Source of the DNA: Himantopus leucocephalus
Taxonomy: Eukaryota; Chordata; Aves; Charadriiformes; Recurvirostridae
NCBI GenBank assembly: GCA_003993805.1
Contig: RSEF01000031.1
Coordinates: forward strand, 56,353,631-56,417,630
DNA: 64,000 bases
Direction of reading: 5' to 3'
The translations under genes and the position numbers were made by a program. This document shows, in pieces, positions 11,650-21,760 of this stretch; position 1 is the stretch's first letter, and every line of letters starts with the position of its first letter. The notes under the pieces are model-generated. The model made no database searches. It was not told where the DNA came from and was given only the letters and a program-made list of their open reading frames with translations.

Positions 11650-11753
11650 GGGGATATGGTTTAGAAGTGGTTTTGTCAGGTTAGGTTAATGGTTGGACTT
11701 CATCATCTTAAAGGTCCCTTCCAACCTTAACAATTCTATGATTCTATGATTCT
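11650..11753 (+). mobile_element. CR1 LINE 3' end
   Basis: The sequence holds the canonical CR1 3'-UTR (GGTTGGACTT, CATCATCTTAAAGGTCCC, CTTCCAACCTT) and ends in the octamer array ATTCTATGATTCTATGATTCT at about 11733-11753. It is 5'-truncated, as is usual for CR1. Confidence 0.92.
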
Positions 11754-12080
11754 TTGGTGATGGCTCTTGGTATAGCCTCATTCTACATACAAATCATCCT
11801 CACTCTGCACGCTCAATGCCAGTTGACGACCAGCCGAGCTACAGTAGATCCTACAGCCTTCTCAAAGGATATTGTAGGCAATGCTCACCTTCTAGTTCAA
11901 CAAGGCTTTTGCCTTTATGGTGTGCATGAGGATGCCTACAAAATATTCCCATCCCAATCCATTTATTATGCATTAATGCAGGAAGGCAGCAGTTCTCTTA
12001 CAACAGAGAGCAGCACTGACAGTATTTTCCTGATCATCTTTTCCATCTATCCTTGATCCTTCTCGAGGATAAGGCCATGT
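11754..12080. other. Non-coding stretch with one plus-strand open frame
   Basis: A 100-codon plus-strand frame fills 11754-12056, directly after the CR1 end. Its translation shows no motif I recognise, and there is no promoter, splice or polyadenylation context that supports it. Treated as probably non-coding. Confidence 0.4.
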
Positions 12081-12392
12081 TTACAGATTCGTTGAAAGAA
12101 TCACCTTTCCATGGAAGTTTCCCTTAGCCCCAACCAGAATCACTTTTCCATCACCTTCTGATTTCTCCAGAGGAACTTCAAGGAGCACATTCTGGGCTGA
12201 TTCCTTCAACAGATCTTTGCTAAAAGTTGTGATATTTTTACACCTGAGACTGCCAGATGGCATGCACAGTTTTACATTTTCTTTTTTACTGTATTCAGGA
12301 AATATTTTCGCCTTAGGGGGATGGGCCCAGTTGGCTTTCACAACAGTTTCATCTGGGAGAGCCCTAGCAGACACCAAGGTGACCCACTGCCT
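12081..12392 (-). other. Unassigned open frame, possibly an exon or gene relic
   Basis: The minus strand is open for about 103 codons between in-frame stops at 12393-12395 and 12081-12083. There is no ATG near its start, but TAG precedes AGGCAG at the upstream edge, so an acceptor splice site is conceivable. The translation has a protein-like mix, with blocks such as PPKAKIFPEYSKKENVK and GKVILVGAKGNFHGKVIL. I do not recognise the family. A frame this long is expected several times by chance in 64 kb, so this is only a candidate. Confidence 0.2.
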
Positions 12393-14285
12393 CTACAATT
12401 AGAGTCAGGTCTTAAGACAAATACTACCTTAGCAAAGGGAAATGGAAGGCAGGGGCATGCATGCATTTTGATAATTTCAGTTGAAGGATTGCTCTGTATG
12501 TCTATAAGTAAAGCCAGCAACACAAAGCCATTGGGCTGCATATGATCACTCCCCTTTGGCATAGGATAAAATTAATTTTAAAAGTATGAGGGCACTGAGT
12601 TTACATGCAAAATAATAGTAGTGATTATTTCTTACTGAGCATTATGTATAACCCTCAGTATTGCAGAAATATTAACTAACTAAAATACCTTGTGCCTAAA
12701 ATACCTTGTTTACTGCTGAAATGACAGTAAAGAAGAAAGCTAGAAAAGTCTTGTAAGACACTACTTATTAGCAGTTCTGATGATCATGTTTGCAAACACT
12801 GTAAATAATAAAATGTTCAACTTTGGGAACAAAGAATGTTGTTCCTAGAAAACTGAAGATTTTTCTTAGAAAGTGGTGATTCAGAGAAGAATTTAGGGAA
12901 CATCATAAATAATTGCCTGGAAATGTGCTCTAAGTGTCAATCTGTGGAAACAGAGGTGGTGCAATCTCTGCATAACAAAAGGAATGGCAAGCAAAACCAG
13001 TAGAAACAATAGTAATGCCACCTAGCTGCCATACGAGGCTTTTCATGGCAGGTTCCAAAGCACAAAAGGAGTAAGAATCAGAATGGAACAAATACTAGAT
13101 ATTTTTTGGTTCTGTCAAAATGAAACCATCTAACACAAATCAGGGGGCAAAGAAATCAATTCAGAATAAATGGAACATGTTATTGTGCCAAAATGAAGAG
13201 TCTAATAAAATGAAATATTTTATTTTATTTTAGAAGTACTAAAATACTTTTATTTTGCAGTCAAGTTTGAAAGTAAATGTCATTTTCAAAATCAGAGCTC
13301 CATTTGCAACTTTACAGGGCAATATGTAAAAATTTTCCATTTCCCTCCTGACATTGTCAAAAGAATTGGCTGAGAGTGCATTTCTCACGGACCAGCAGGT
13401 CAGACCATGTTCAAGGCTGCTTCGCCTTGTTCCCACAGCTATAACTGCATTTCCCTTCCCGATGCCCTCAGGAGCCAGGAAAAATTTATTTTCTCTGTGC
13501 ACAGCTTTATTGCCATTTTCCTCCTCATTCCTCCAGCAGCTGATGGGGTGGCTGGTCCCTGGCGGAGGACAGAGCTCCCGCATGCTGTGAGCCATCCTTT
13601 CGGGGTCTCCTGCTTCACCTGCATGCACAGAGCTAAAGGAGATGCTAGATCTGAGGGCTAAAAGGAAAATTTCTCAAAGCCAGAGTGCCCGGGGAATTTG
13701 GAGGACCTTATGCAACACAAGGTACAACTCAACCCATCCCTTGCTTCCTTTGGAGAGGCTTTTGGGATTTGGTGGTGTCTGAGTTGGCTCCTGTTCCTCA
13801 CCCATGACAGGCAACAATTTAGTACCTTGTATTAGTAATCAGGCTGAAGAACTCCTGCCCAAGTTAATGTACACCACTTAGGAGATGCTAGATGAAATTT
13901 AAAACCTGTGAGGTCAAACTGCTTGATCTGACCTGCTGGTTCCTTCTGGCGATTAGACCCCACTGCGCAGCCAGGATTTAGCAGGAATACTCCCCACTTA
14001 CCAGCACGTAAAATACTGTTACGTGATATCCATGGTTTTAAACAGAATGTGCCCCCATCCGACCCTAATTGGAAACAAGAAAAGTCTGTGCTTTCAGATT
14101 AAAGGCCCTCAAACATTACTAATAAATCTAATAAAAGAAATTGATTAGTTCCTCAGCAGTGGCCAGACCTTAAGGCAGATAATAGTGCTCTCGGTGCTGG
14201 CAAGGAGGTATGCTGCACAATGTACTCATGACTATGCAGCAGCCGCGGTTTGTACGAAACCATCCGTATGTGGCACAGACCTTGT
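12393..14285. other. Non-coding stretch
   Basis: No gene or repeat body is identified. A 129-codon minus-strand frame (13239-13628) overlaps several plus-strand frames and resembles nothing known to me. The part from 13900 to 14280 keeps several CpGs and contains an inverted repeat with seven-base arms (CACGTAA and TTACGTG) at 14005-14025. Confidence 0.5.
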
Positions 14286-14564
14286 TGTGATAGGACAAAG
14301 GGTCACAGTTTTAAACTAAAATAGGGTAGACTCAGACTAGATACAAGGAAGAAATTCTTTACTGTGAGGGTGGTGAGCCCCTGGCGCAGGTTGCCCCGAG
14401 AAGCTGTGGGTGCCCCATCCCTGGAGGTGTTCAAGGCCAGGTTAGATGGGGCTTGGAGCAACCTGGGCTGGTGGGAGGTGTCCCTGCCCATGGCAGGGGG
14501 GTTGGAACTGGGTGATCTTTAAGGCCCCCTTCCAACCCAAACCATTCTATGATTCTATGATTCT
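14286..14564 (+). mobile_element. CR1 LINE, ORF2 C-terminus plus 3' end
   Basis: About 280 bp of clear CR1. The plus strand encodes decayed ORF2 C-terminal text (for example TRKKFFTVRVV and APSLEVFKARLDGAWSNL), continues into the 3'-UTR (GGTTGGAACTGGGTGATCTT, then CCCCTTCCAACCCAAACC) and ends in ATTCTATGATTCTATGATTCT. The element is 5'-truncated. No target-site duplication is seen, as is usual for CR1. The minus-strand frame at 14303-14491 is its antisense shadow. Confidence 0.95.
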
Positions 14565-16959
14565 GAGAAGACATTTTGTGCTAACAAGGAAAGAATTGTC
14601 CTGTATTTTGCCAATACCTGCAATAATATGTCATACATAATGACGACATTTCTGGCTTTGAATGTGATAATGCATGCCTTGGCTGCTGGTATGTGTTGTA
14701 TGTGTATGTTCATCCTGCATGCAAGTATTGGAAGCATACTAGGAGGTATTTTGACTGCTAATAAAATTCACACTTTTAGGCAAGATTAATTCAGAATGTG
14801 CTTGATTTCTTGCAAGGAATTGGTAAGGAGCCCTTCATCTAAAGTAAAATCTGTGAAATTAAGGTGACAAATATCTGGGACCTTATTTCTCTAGTTTGCA
14901 CTGTGCATAGATACTCATTTAAAAATGCAGTGACAGGACCTGGCCCTGTGCATTATTATATTGACATTCTGTTATGGGTATGATTGGGAGGCCAAGGCAT
15001 TTTGTTAACCAGCCTCCCTGCACGCTGGGGAGATTTCTATGCTGTCTCACTTTTAGCCATAGTCCTCTGATTGTCCGTTTTATATACGTGTTAGCTCACT
15101 CCTGACATCCAGTCTGCAGTTAACCAATTCATTCCCAGTGCAATAGAACTGGGAAATACAGTGCAGGGGAGTGTTACAGGTGGTTGGCCCAGGGATCAGG
15201 GTTTACCCTGGCTTAGATAATGGAGGCGATTTAGGCAGTACCCATCGTTCAACCTAGAACATTACAATGTGCTTTATTGTCAGAATGCTACAAAGATTTC
15301 AAGGCGGTACAGAAAATGAAAATAAAGTTCCAGATTGTTGTGGGATTCAGAATAGAATTACAACCTAAGAGAAAATGCAAGCTTTAAAAAAAAAAAAAAA
15401 ANTTCTTTTGCACATGTTGAAGCTAAGAACAAGACTTCCATCTGGGCCAGTCTCCAGTAATGGTCATTGCTGGATTTAGTATTTTACAACAAATGCCCTA
15501 GATGTAACTTGCAAGGATATTGTGAGGAATAAGTCTTTTAAATTCCATTCTAATTACTGTGCTGGTACTCATTCAAATCATTTTGCTCCCTAAAAGTTGG
15601 CTGCTATATTCCTGATCAAAAGGATATAAGTGCATTTTTAAAACCTGCAGAGATGTCCAGAACTGGTAACATAAGTGAATAGTTTTTAAGTAATTCTTTT
15701 ATGCTAGGTTAGTTTTTTGTTATAGTGATGTGGTTCGACAATAGTGATAACATTGAAATTACAAACTGAAAAGGCAAATTTAAAAATGGCCAAATTCTAC
15801 AATAGGTATCTCTTCTCCATTTGAATTTCTCTTTCTTTAATGTCACCATTCCACTGCCAGATCTCTGTGGTCCTGTACCTGGAATTATTAACTCTCAAAA
15901 TTTTGAATTCATACTGGTACACTAAATGAGAATGTTCTCCGATTTCCACATTTATTAAACTAGAATACTTCCAGAGAACTTGTTTTACATCTTTGGCTCA
16001 TTGTATTCAGGTGGGTTTAACACAGCAACCAAAGGGTATAATTTAGATTTGATTCACCAATTCAAATCAATAATAAATTCCCTGCCATCAATAGGGCCAA
16101 AAAAGGTGAGAAGAATTGATGAAGAAATTGTGGATCACGTCTGCATGCATTTCCAACCACTGCGTGCAGTTATTTAGCCTGAAGTGAAAAAAGAACAAGA
16201 ACTGATAATTGCATTCATTTCTGACCTCATTGTTTCTGTCCAGAGCATTGCAACCAGTGCACATTCCTCTGTGCTCATGATTTCTGGTTTACAGACCAGC
16301 TGATTGCATGGTGGACTTGAAATTCTGATATGCTCTGACTGGATAAAAATTAATAAATTATATGGCCCAATAAACTCACACTGTGGACTTATGAAAATAG
16401 TGCGCACATCTGGGTAAACTCTTGGGTGAAATTACTTGCTCACAATGCATATTTTTCATCTAGGGCATCTATACTCACCAAGAAGCTAAGTCTGGGACTG
16501 GAACACCAGGAGTACTGTAAACCAGGACTGGTCCAAAGCTCATGAAATCCACTGTTTATATTACTGATTTCAGTGGGATTTAAATCAGGGACTTAATTAC
16601 TTGAGAAAGCTTACGCAGCATAGCATTATGAATAATTGCATTTAATATTCTCATGGCATTATTGATATATATGGTGATGTACAACAAGTAAACTGTCCTG
16701 AGTGATTCATAAATCTGTTAATTTATAAGTGATTAAGTTAAACAAATGCACAGTGGAAAAATAAAAATATTATTAGTGTCTAAGGAAAAACATTATTCTT
16801 TCAATCCTTGCCCTATGCAGTATTTTATTTGTGGTGTGTCTTGCTATGTAAGATAGAGAGTGAAAGAGCACAATTGCCTTATAGTGTGATGGACCTGTCA
16901 CGTGGAGAAGTTTTTTTCTAAAAGCCAAGAAATCACTTGTCAATGTCAAATCACCCATC
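14565..16959. other. Non-coding stretch
   Basis: No gene is recognised. It holds an A run ending in an N at 15386-15402, an ATTTGATT-type inverted repeat near 16046-16068, and AT-rich sequence from 16620 to 16760 with a POU-like AATAATTGCATTTAA. Frames stay under 80 codons. Confidence 0.55.
15386..15402. repeat. A homopolymer ending in an unresolved base
   Basis: Sixteen A residues are followed by a single N, probably uncertain homopolymer length. Confidence 0.9.
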
Positions 16960-17420
16960 CCCAGTGTGACATTCGCATTGTGAGTCGAAGCACAGCTCCG
17001 GGACAACAAAGCAGTATTGCACACTCGGATCCCATAACTGAATGTGAACAAATGTAATACTCAAGTTTAGCTTTCATGATGAAATAAAAGGTATCTCACC
17101 CATGAAAGGGGATTATTATCTCTGGCATAGAAGCGTGACCCCTCATTAAAATATCCATGGTCAAGTCCATCTCTTCCAGTGAGAGCTTCTTTTTATTCTG
17201 CGGCATTGTTTTAGTTGTCAAAGCCCGCATTTTAGTTTGAATCAGACTGTGGGAATTAGAAGTGAATCCAGTCGAATTCTCATGGAACTTTAACCAGCTC
17301 TATTTTTTCCTGTAATGCAGCACTTTACTGATCGCTAATGTTACTTTGCAGAAGTTAGTATTTCTTAGGCTTTTGTTTACGGTGAAATCAGCCAAACTTT
17401 TATTGTATTGCAAACAATTT
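16960..17420. promoter_or_regulatory. Candidate conserved non-coding element
   Basis: This stretch keeps about ten CpG dinucleotides in 440 bp by my count, clearly more than the AT-rich flanks. It also holds GGATTA at 17110-17115 (K50 homeodomain, OTX/PITX type) and CATTGTT at 17204-17210 (SOX type), followed closely by a TGTCA half-site (MEIS type). There is no open frame of note. Retained CpG plus dense developmental-factor sites is typical of vertebrate enhancers. Conservation itself cannot be seen from one sequence. Confidence 0.3.
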
Positions 17421-17576
17421 TTTTTCAAATCTGCTAACTAAAGAACACTATTACTAAAGCAGGTCAAAAAGCAGGATAAAAACCAGATAAAACCCCCTAC
17501 GTTTTTGGTTTTATTGTTCTATAAAAAAATCTGTTGAGGACAGATTTTGATTTGAGATTGTAAATCTTGAATTCTT

Positions 17577-17602
17577 GAATAATTATTTTTTAATAATTAT
17601 TC
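17577..17602. repeat. AT-rich perfect inverted repeat
   Basis: Eleven-base arms at 17577-17587 (GAATAATTATT) and 17592-17602 (AATAATTATTC) flank four T residues. The structure could extrude as a small hairpin, but no element with such termini is visible here. Confidence 0.85.
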
Positions 17603-20600
17603 CATTCCTGTGTCCCTTATTTGTTCTGTAGCTGAATATTTACACTTAACTAAGCAAAGTTATCTGTACATTGGGAATCTATTAAATAGTATGAAAAAGT
17701 CAGCCACTAATGCATGGAGATAATAAGCCCTTCGCTATCTGTAGCATTTGGAGTGAAAAGATGTACTGTGTCTTAGTTACCCCCAATTAGTTATTGTCAC
17801 CTACGTAGGGATGATACTTCAATACCGTGAATATTTCAATTAAACAAGGGTGGCTGCTTCCTATAGACAGTCATGCTGGACTCCTACTCAGGCAACCATT
17901 TGTCCTATTTTCAGAGGCTTCTCTTATTTCCAATCTCACTAGAAATCAGGGACTCATTGAAGCAAGGGTAGGTAAAGCTTTTAACTCCCTACAAGCATCA
18001 ATGTACAACAGACCCTGCTTGAAAAAAGAAGATTAACTGGGGCCAGAAAGCAGTCAGTACATGTGCTTACACTTAACAGTCAGCTAGCTCCAGTAAAAAA
18101 GGAGGTCCCATTGAAAGGGTCATGGGGACTGATTATTAAAAGAAGCGTGGAAAGGCATTGGAGTCCTTTTTTAGGAATAGAAATCTGAGGGGATGACAGG
18201 AGACACATGGGAGAAGCTTGGGATGGATTTAATTCCCATATTTGCTTTACAAACAAGCAGAAGCTCTGCTTCCATGGGTAAACGCCCATCAGATGTTTCC
18301 AGAGCTGGGAAGAATGCAAAGGCAGAAAATACTTCAAGAAGACAGTAAGATCTCTGGAGAAGCAAACAACATATGCGTGTCTTGGTGTCCCTGGGCTGGA
18401 TGCCAGTGTGGGAGGTGGTGTTGAACAAGTTCAGGTGCTGCAAAAGGGAATGGACAACAACATTTCTGCAATCTAAAAGTCACTTATTCACCAAAGAAGC
18501 AGTATAAATTATAGTATCTAATATCACACATATAGTATTTAATGTCATATGTCTTCCAAGTAAGGTACTCTTCCGCAAGATGAAGGATTTTAAGCTGATG
18601 AGTTGTACAATCTGAATAGGTAGATGCTTTATGTATGTGTGAACAAGTTACAGTGACCTTCAAAGGCACAGTAACCAAAAAAAAATACGTTTCTTGCAAT
18701 GCTCCACAAAGCACCCTTTGGCAAAAGAACACATTAATTCAACAACCTCTGAGGTATTATTTGTAAAAATATATCATTTCCCATATTGGATATCAGCCCC
18801 AGTTAGCTTCCCCTTGGCCAGTAATATAAAAACATTTCACTTTTCTCCATTTGTAATTTTCTTTTGTATACATTCTTCCTCTACTTCAGCTGCAGGGAAT
18901 TTAACATTTATGTTCCAAGTTCTTCCATGAAGCCTTACCCCTTGATTCATATACGTTCTGACAACATACTTCAAGTGCTTTATTTTAATAAGGACTGTTT
19001 TCATTACACTGTTTGGGATTTGGTGGGAGAAACACACTTGGAGAGTTGTCTACCTCTTAAAAATGTTGCTAAAGACCTTTAAGGTCCTGTTTCTTAGACC
19101 ATAAAACTTGTCTGTGATGATTGAAACGAGAATTCTGTTTGACCTTTTGTGACTTAATTTCATGCTTGATTTCCACTGCTGCCACTACTTTACCTCAAAG
19201 ACCGTAGCTGTGTCCCTCTGAAGGGGGGTTTTGCTCGGCAGCGCTGGATGGAGAGGTGAGTGTCTGTTCTGCATCCGACCTCTCCTTCTGCCTAAACCAA
19301 TTACTCAATTTTGATGAAGAACTGACCTTTTAATCTCAAAATAAAATGCACATTGAAGTCCCTGTCTAATGTGGCCATATATGGTACAATAACTGTTTAC
19401 TCTTCGTTTATTCTTAGAATATCTTCCTGTCCAGTTTTTAATGATGGAACAATTGTAGCCTATAAATGTATACTTAGTATCATCTAAATTCACTGATTGG
19501 TCTACTGGATATTTCTGTAAATGTTACTCCTGATACTCTGGTTTCACTTGTGTAAACAGAACAGTGACTCCCGTCCTGGTCTATCCAGCACACACATACC
19601 TGTAACCAGTACCATCTGCCACCACATGCTCTAGTAAATCATACCTTCTTGTCCTTTTGAACCACTGCTTCTTGTCCTTGCCCTTTATCTAACTCAGTCA
19701 TACTTGAAACAATAATAAACAGTTAAAACACAGGTACATGACAAGCTTGCAGTTTATTAACACAGTACCAATGCTTTCCTAAATGTAGGGCAAGAAATTT
19801 AGTTCCTCCAGACCTGCAAAATGAGAAAGTTTGCTAATTTTGAGCTGAGAGCTGTGATGCAGAGGACAATGGTACAACTTCACCATCAGCAGTGTGCAAA
19901 TCATTAACAAGGGGCAACATAGGTCCAATGGCATTTCAATCTTTTGGACCTTCAGTTTTTCACATTATGAAGGGAGATGGCCACGACTGGTTCTTTGTGA
20001 TGGGGTATGCCACATACTCAATCGATTAATCGCACATGCTATCAAACAGCCTCCCACAGGTAACAAGCACAGGGTGCTGTTAATAAGGACTTAACTGCAA
20101 TTTTTGGTCAAACAGTCTCTACAGGAAAACAGGCTTTTTCTGTACACTTTCATGCTTTGATTTTGGGTGAGCAATACCAGTTGGAATTAAACACTATTTT
20201 ATCCATAAATAAAATAATAAATAAGTTAAAAAGTCTAAGAACATTAAGTGTGTGAATGTTTTCCTACCACAGGTAGCACAGGTAGAGGTATAGGCAAAGC
20301 GGACTGAAAGCCACTAGAAGGTGGAAAAGGGATAAGACAATGAAATGTTGCCTACATGTTTCAGAATAGATAGCTGATTGAAAATAAACACGTATACCTC
20401 GTTTTTAGAACTTGTGGTACAGGTTCTGGAGATGAACCCCTCCAGATTCTCCACCAGCATGACTTTGGCAATGCCATGCAAACAGATAGCAGCAGGAGCT
20501 CTGATGCAGGTAGCACAGCTGCCTTATTGCAACTGTCTTCTTGGTAGACACAATGTCATCGTAACAAATCAGCCTGCTAAAGCATGCATGCACACATCTA

Positions 20601-20812
20601 AGATGCATATCAATGGCTGAACTTCTATCCAGGAAGCCAAGTGGCATCCTAATTTGAAGCCTCTCAAAAATGCCTGACCTGAGTAATTTTGAACTCTACA
20701 TTAGGTTAGTTTCTGTCTGTATGAGTAAAGTGTGAAGAAAGGGAAGGAGACCATGATTATAAATATGTCCCTTGCAAATTGGAAATTAGCAAAAGTGTTT
20801 CTACTGCTCAGC
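17603..20812. other. Non-coding stretch
   Basis: No gene or mobile element is recognised in 3.2 kb. Frames are at most about 90 codons and conflict between strands. There is a slightly CpG-richer spot near 19200-19300. An ordinary AT-rich background otherwise. Confidence 0.55.
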
Positions 20813-20820
20813 AGTTTCCT

Positions 20821-20841
20821 GTTAGCTCAGCTGGTGAGAGC
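20821..20841 (+). other. tRNA-like A-box / D-arm, relic at best
   Basis: GTTAGCTCAGCTGGTGAGAGC matches the internal A-box (TRGYnnARnnG) and can fold as a tRNA D-arm, with GCTC pairing GAGC. No B-box (GGTTCGAnnCC) follows at the right distance, and the acceptor and anticodon stems do not pair, so this is not a working tRNA. It may be the head of a decayed tRNA-derived SINE, a dead tRNA copy, or chance. Confidence 0.25.
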
Positions 20842-20889
20842 AGGCAAACTTGGGACCTCCCATGGGCTCCACACCGTGGAAACCTATCT

Positions 20890-21459
20890 GACTTCTGCTT
20901 AGTCGAAAGCTATGAGATTATCTTTTAAATCAGCTAAGCACAACTGATTCCTTGTGTGTTAAACAGTAAGACGATTACTTAAGTCAGCAGGGCAATTTCT
21001 GGTGATGCATCACTTCCAAAATGCCTGAAAGCTCATTGGTATGGTGGATGTCACTCATTTTGCAGACAGATTTTTTTTTTTAAAAAAAAAGAGAGAAATA
21101 CTATAGTTCAGGCTCAGCAGAGGAATACCAGATGCACACAGATGCTGGGTGACAGCTGTGCAGTGAGGAGCAGGACGAGCACCAGGAAGAAAGCAGCAGC
21201 AATCATCCGTTCAACAGCTCAGTCATTCATCTGGAACTGTCAGCTCGACCCAGAGCTCTTCAAGGCAGACTTCTCCCTGCTCACCACCAATGGTGAAATC
21301 ATACTTCATACAGATGAAAATCCAATTATAGAAATAAAAATCACAGGCCTAACAAATCATGTTTAATCTTATGGGCTATTATTACCTCCATTTTCTCATC
21401 TCTCATTTACATGTACTCTAATTAGAATATAAAGTCTTTCTGCGTGGGACTTACATTAA
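20890..21459. other. Non-coding stretch
   Basis: It contains a T-run joined to an A-run at 21071-21090, which is self-complementary. A 74-codon frame at 21142-21366 resembles nothing I know. Confidence 0.5.
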
Positions 21460-21760
21460 AATCCTGTTGCCAATGAGGCAACATTAGCATGGGATTCATG
21501 TTGAACAAAATACAATTAGAATGCTTATTAATTAAGTCACCAGTGTGTTTCACCTTGTCATGATGAATTGTCTTGGACAGTATAATTTCATTTTAAAATT
21601 GGCATATATATATAAATACTACATACAGCATCCTTTAAATCTCAATTAATGTGCTTGGGAAAAGGTACTGAGTCACAATGTACTTCATTTGTCTGTACAG
21701 AAATCTTAACAAGTCCGCTTATCTTTACAGGACTAATGAAGCTGAGTATATCTTCTCTCA
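21460..21760. promoter_or_regulatory. Candidate AT-rich conserved non-coding element
   Basis: It contains a palindromic homeodomain core TTAATTAA at 21528-21535 and CAATTA at 21513-21518, close to ACAAAATACAATTAG, which is of a SOX/homeodomain type. The sequence has balanced complexity without simple repeats or coding frames. The call is inference from motif content only. Confidence 0.22.

Noticed and set aside
14303..14491. Minus-strand frame of 62 codons
   Set aside because: Antisense shadow of the CR1 copy at 14286-14564.
20814..20883. Complete tRNA gene
   Set aside because: Only the D-arm/A-box fits. The acceptor and anticodon stems do not pair in register and there is no B-box.
21380..21420. 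Resemblance to MIR/L2 text (ATTATTACCTCCATTTTCTCATC)
   Set aside because: Only a short pyrimidine-rich word matches and the flanking consensus is absent.
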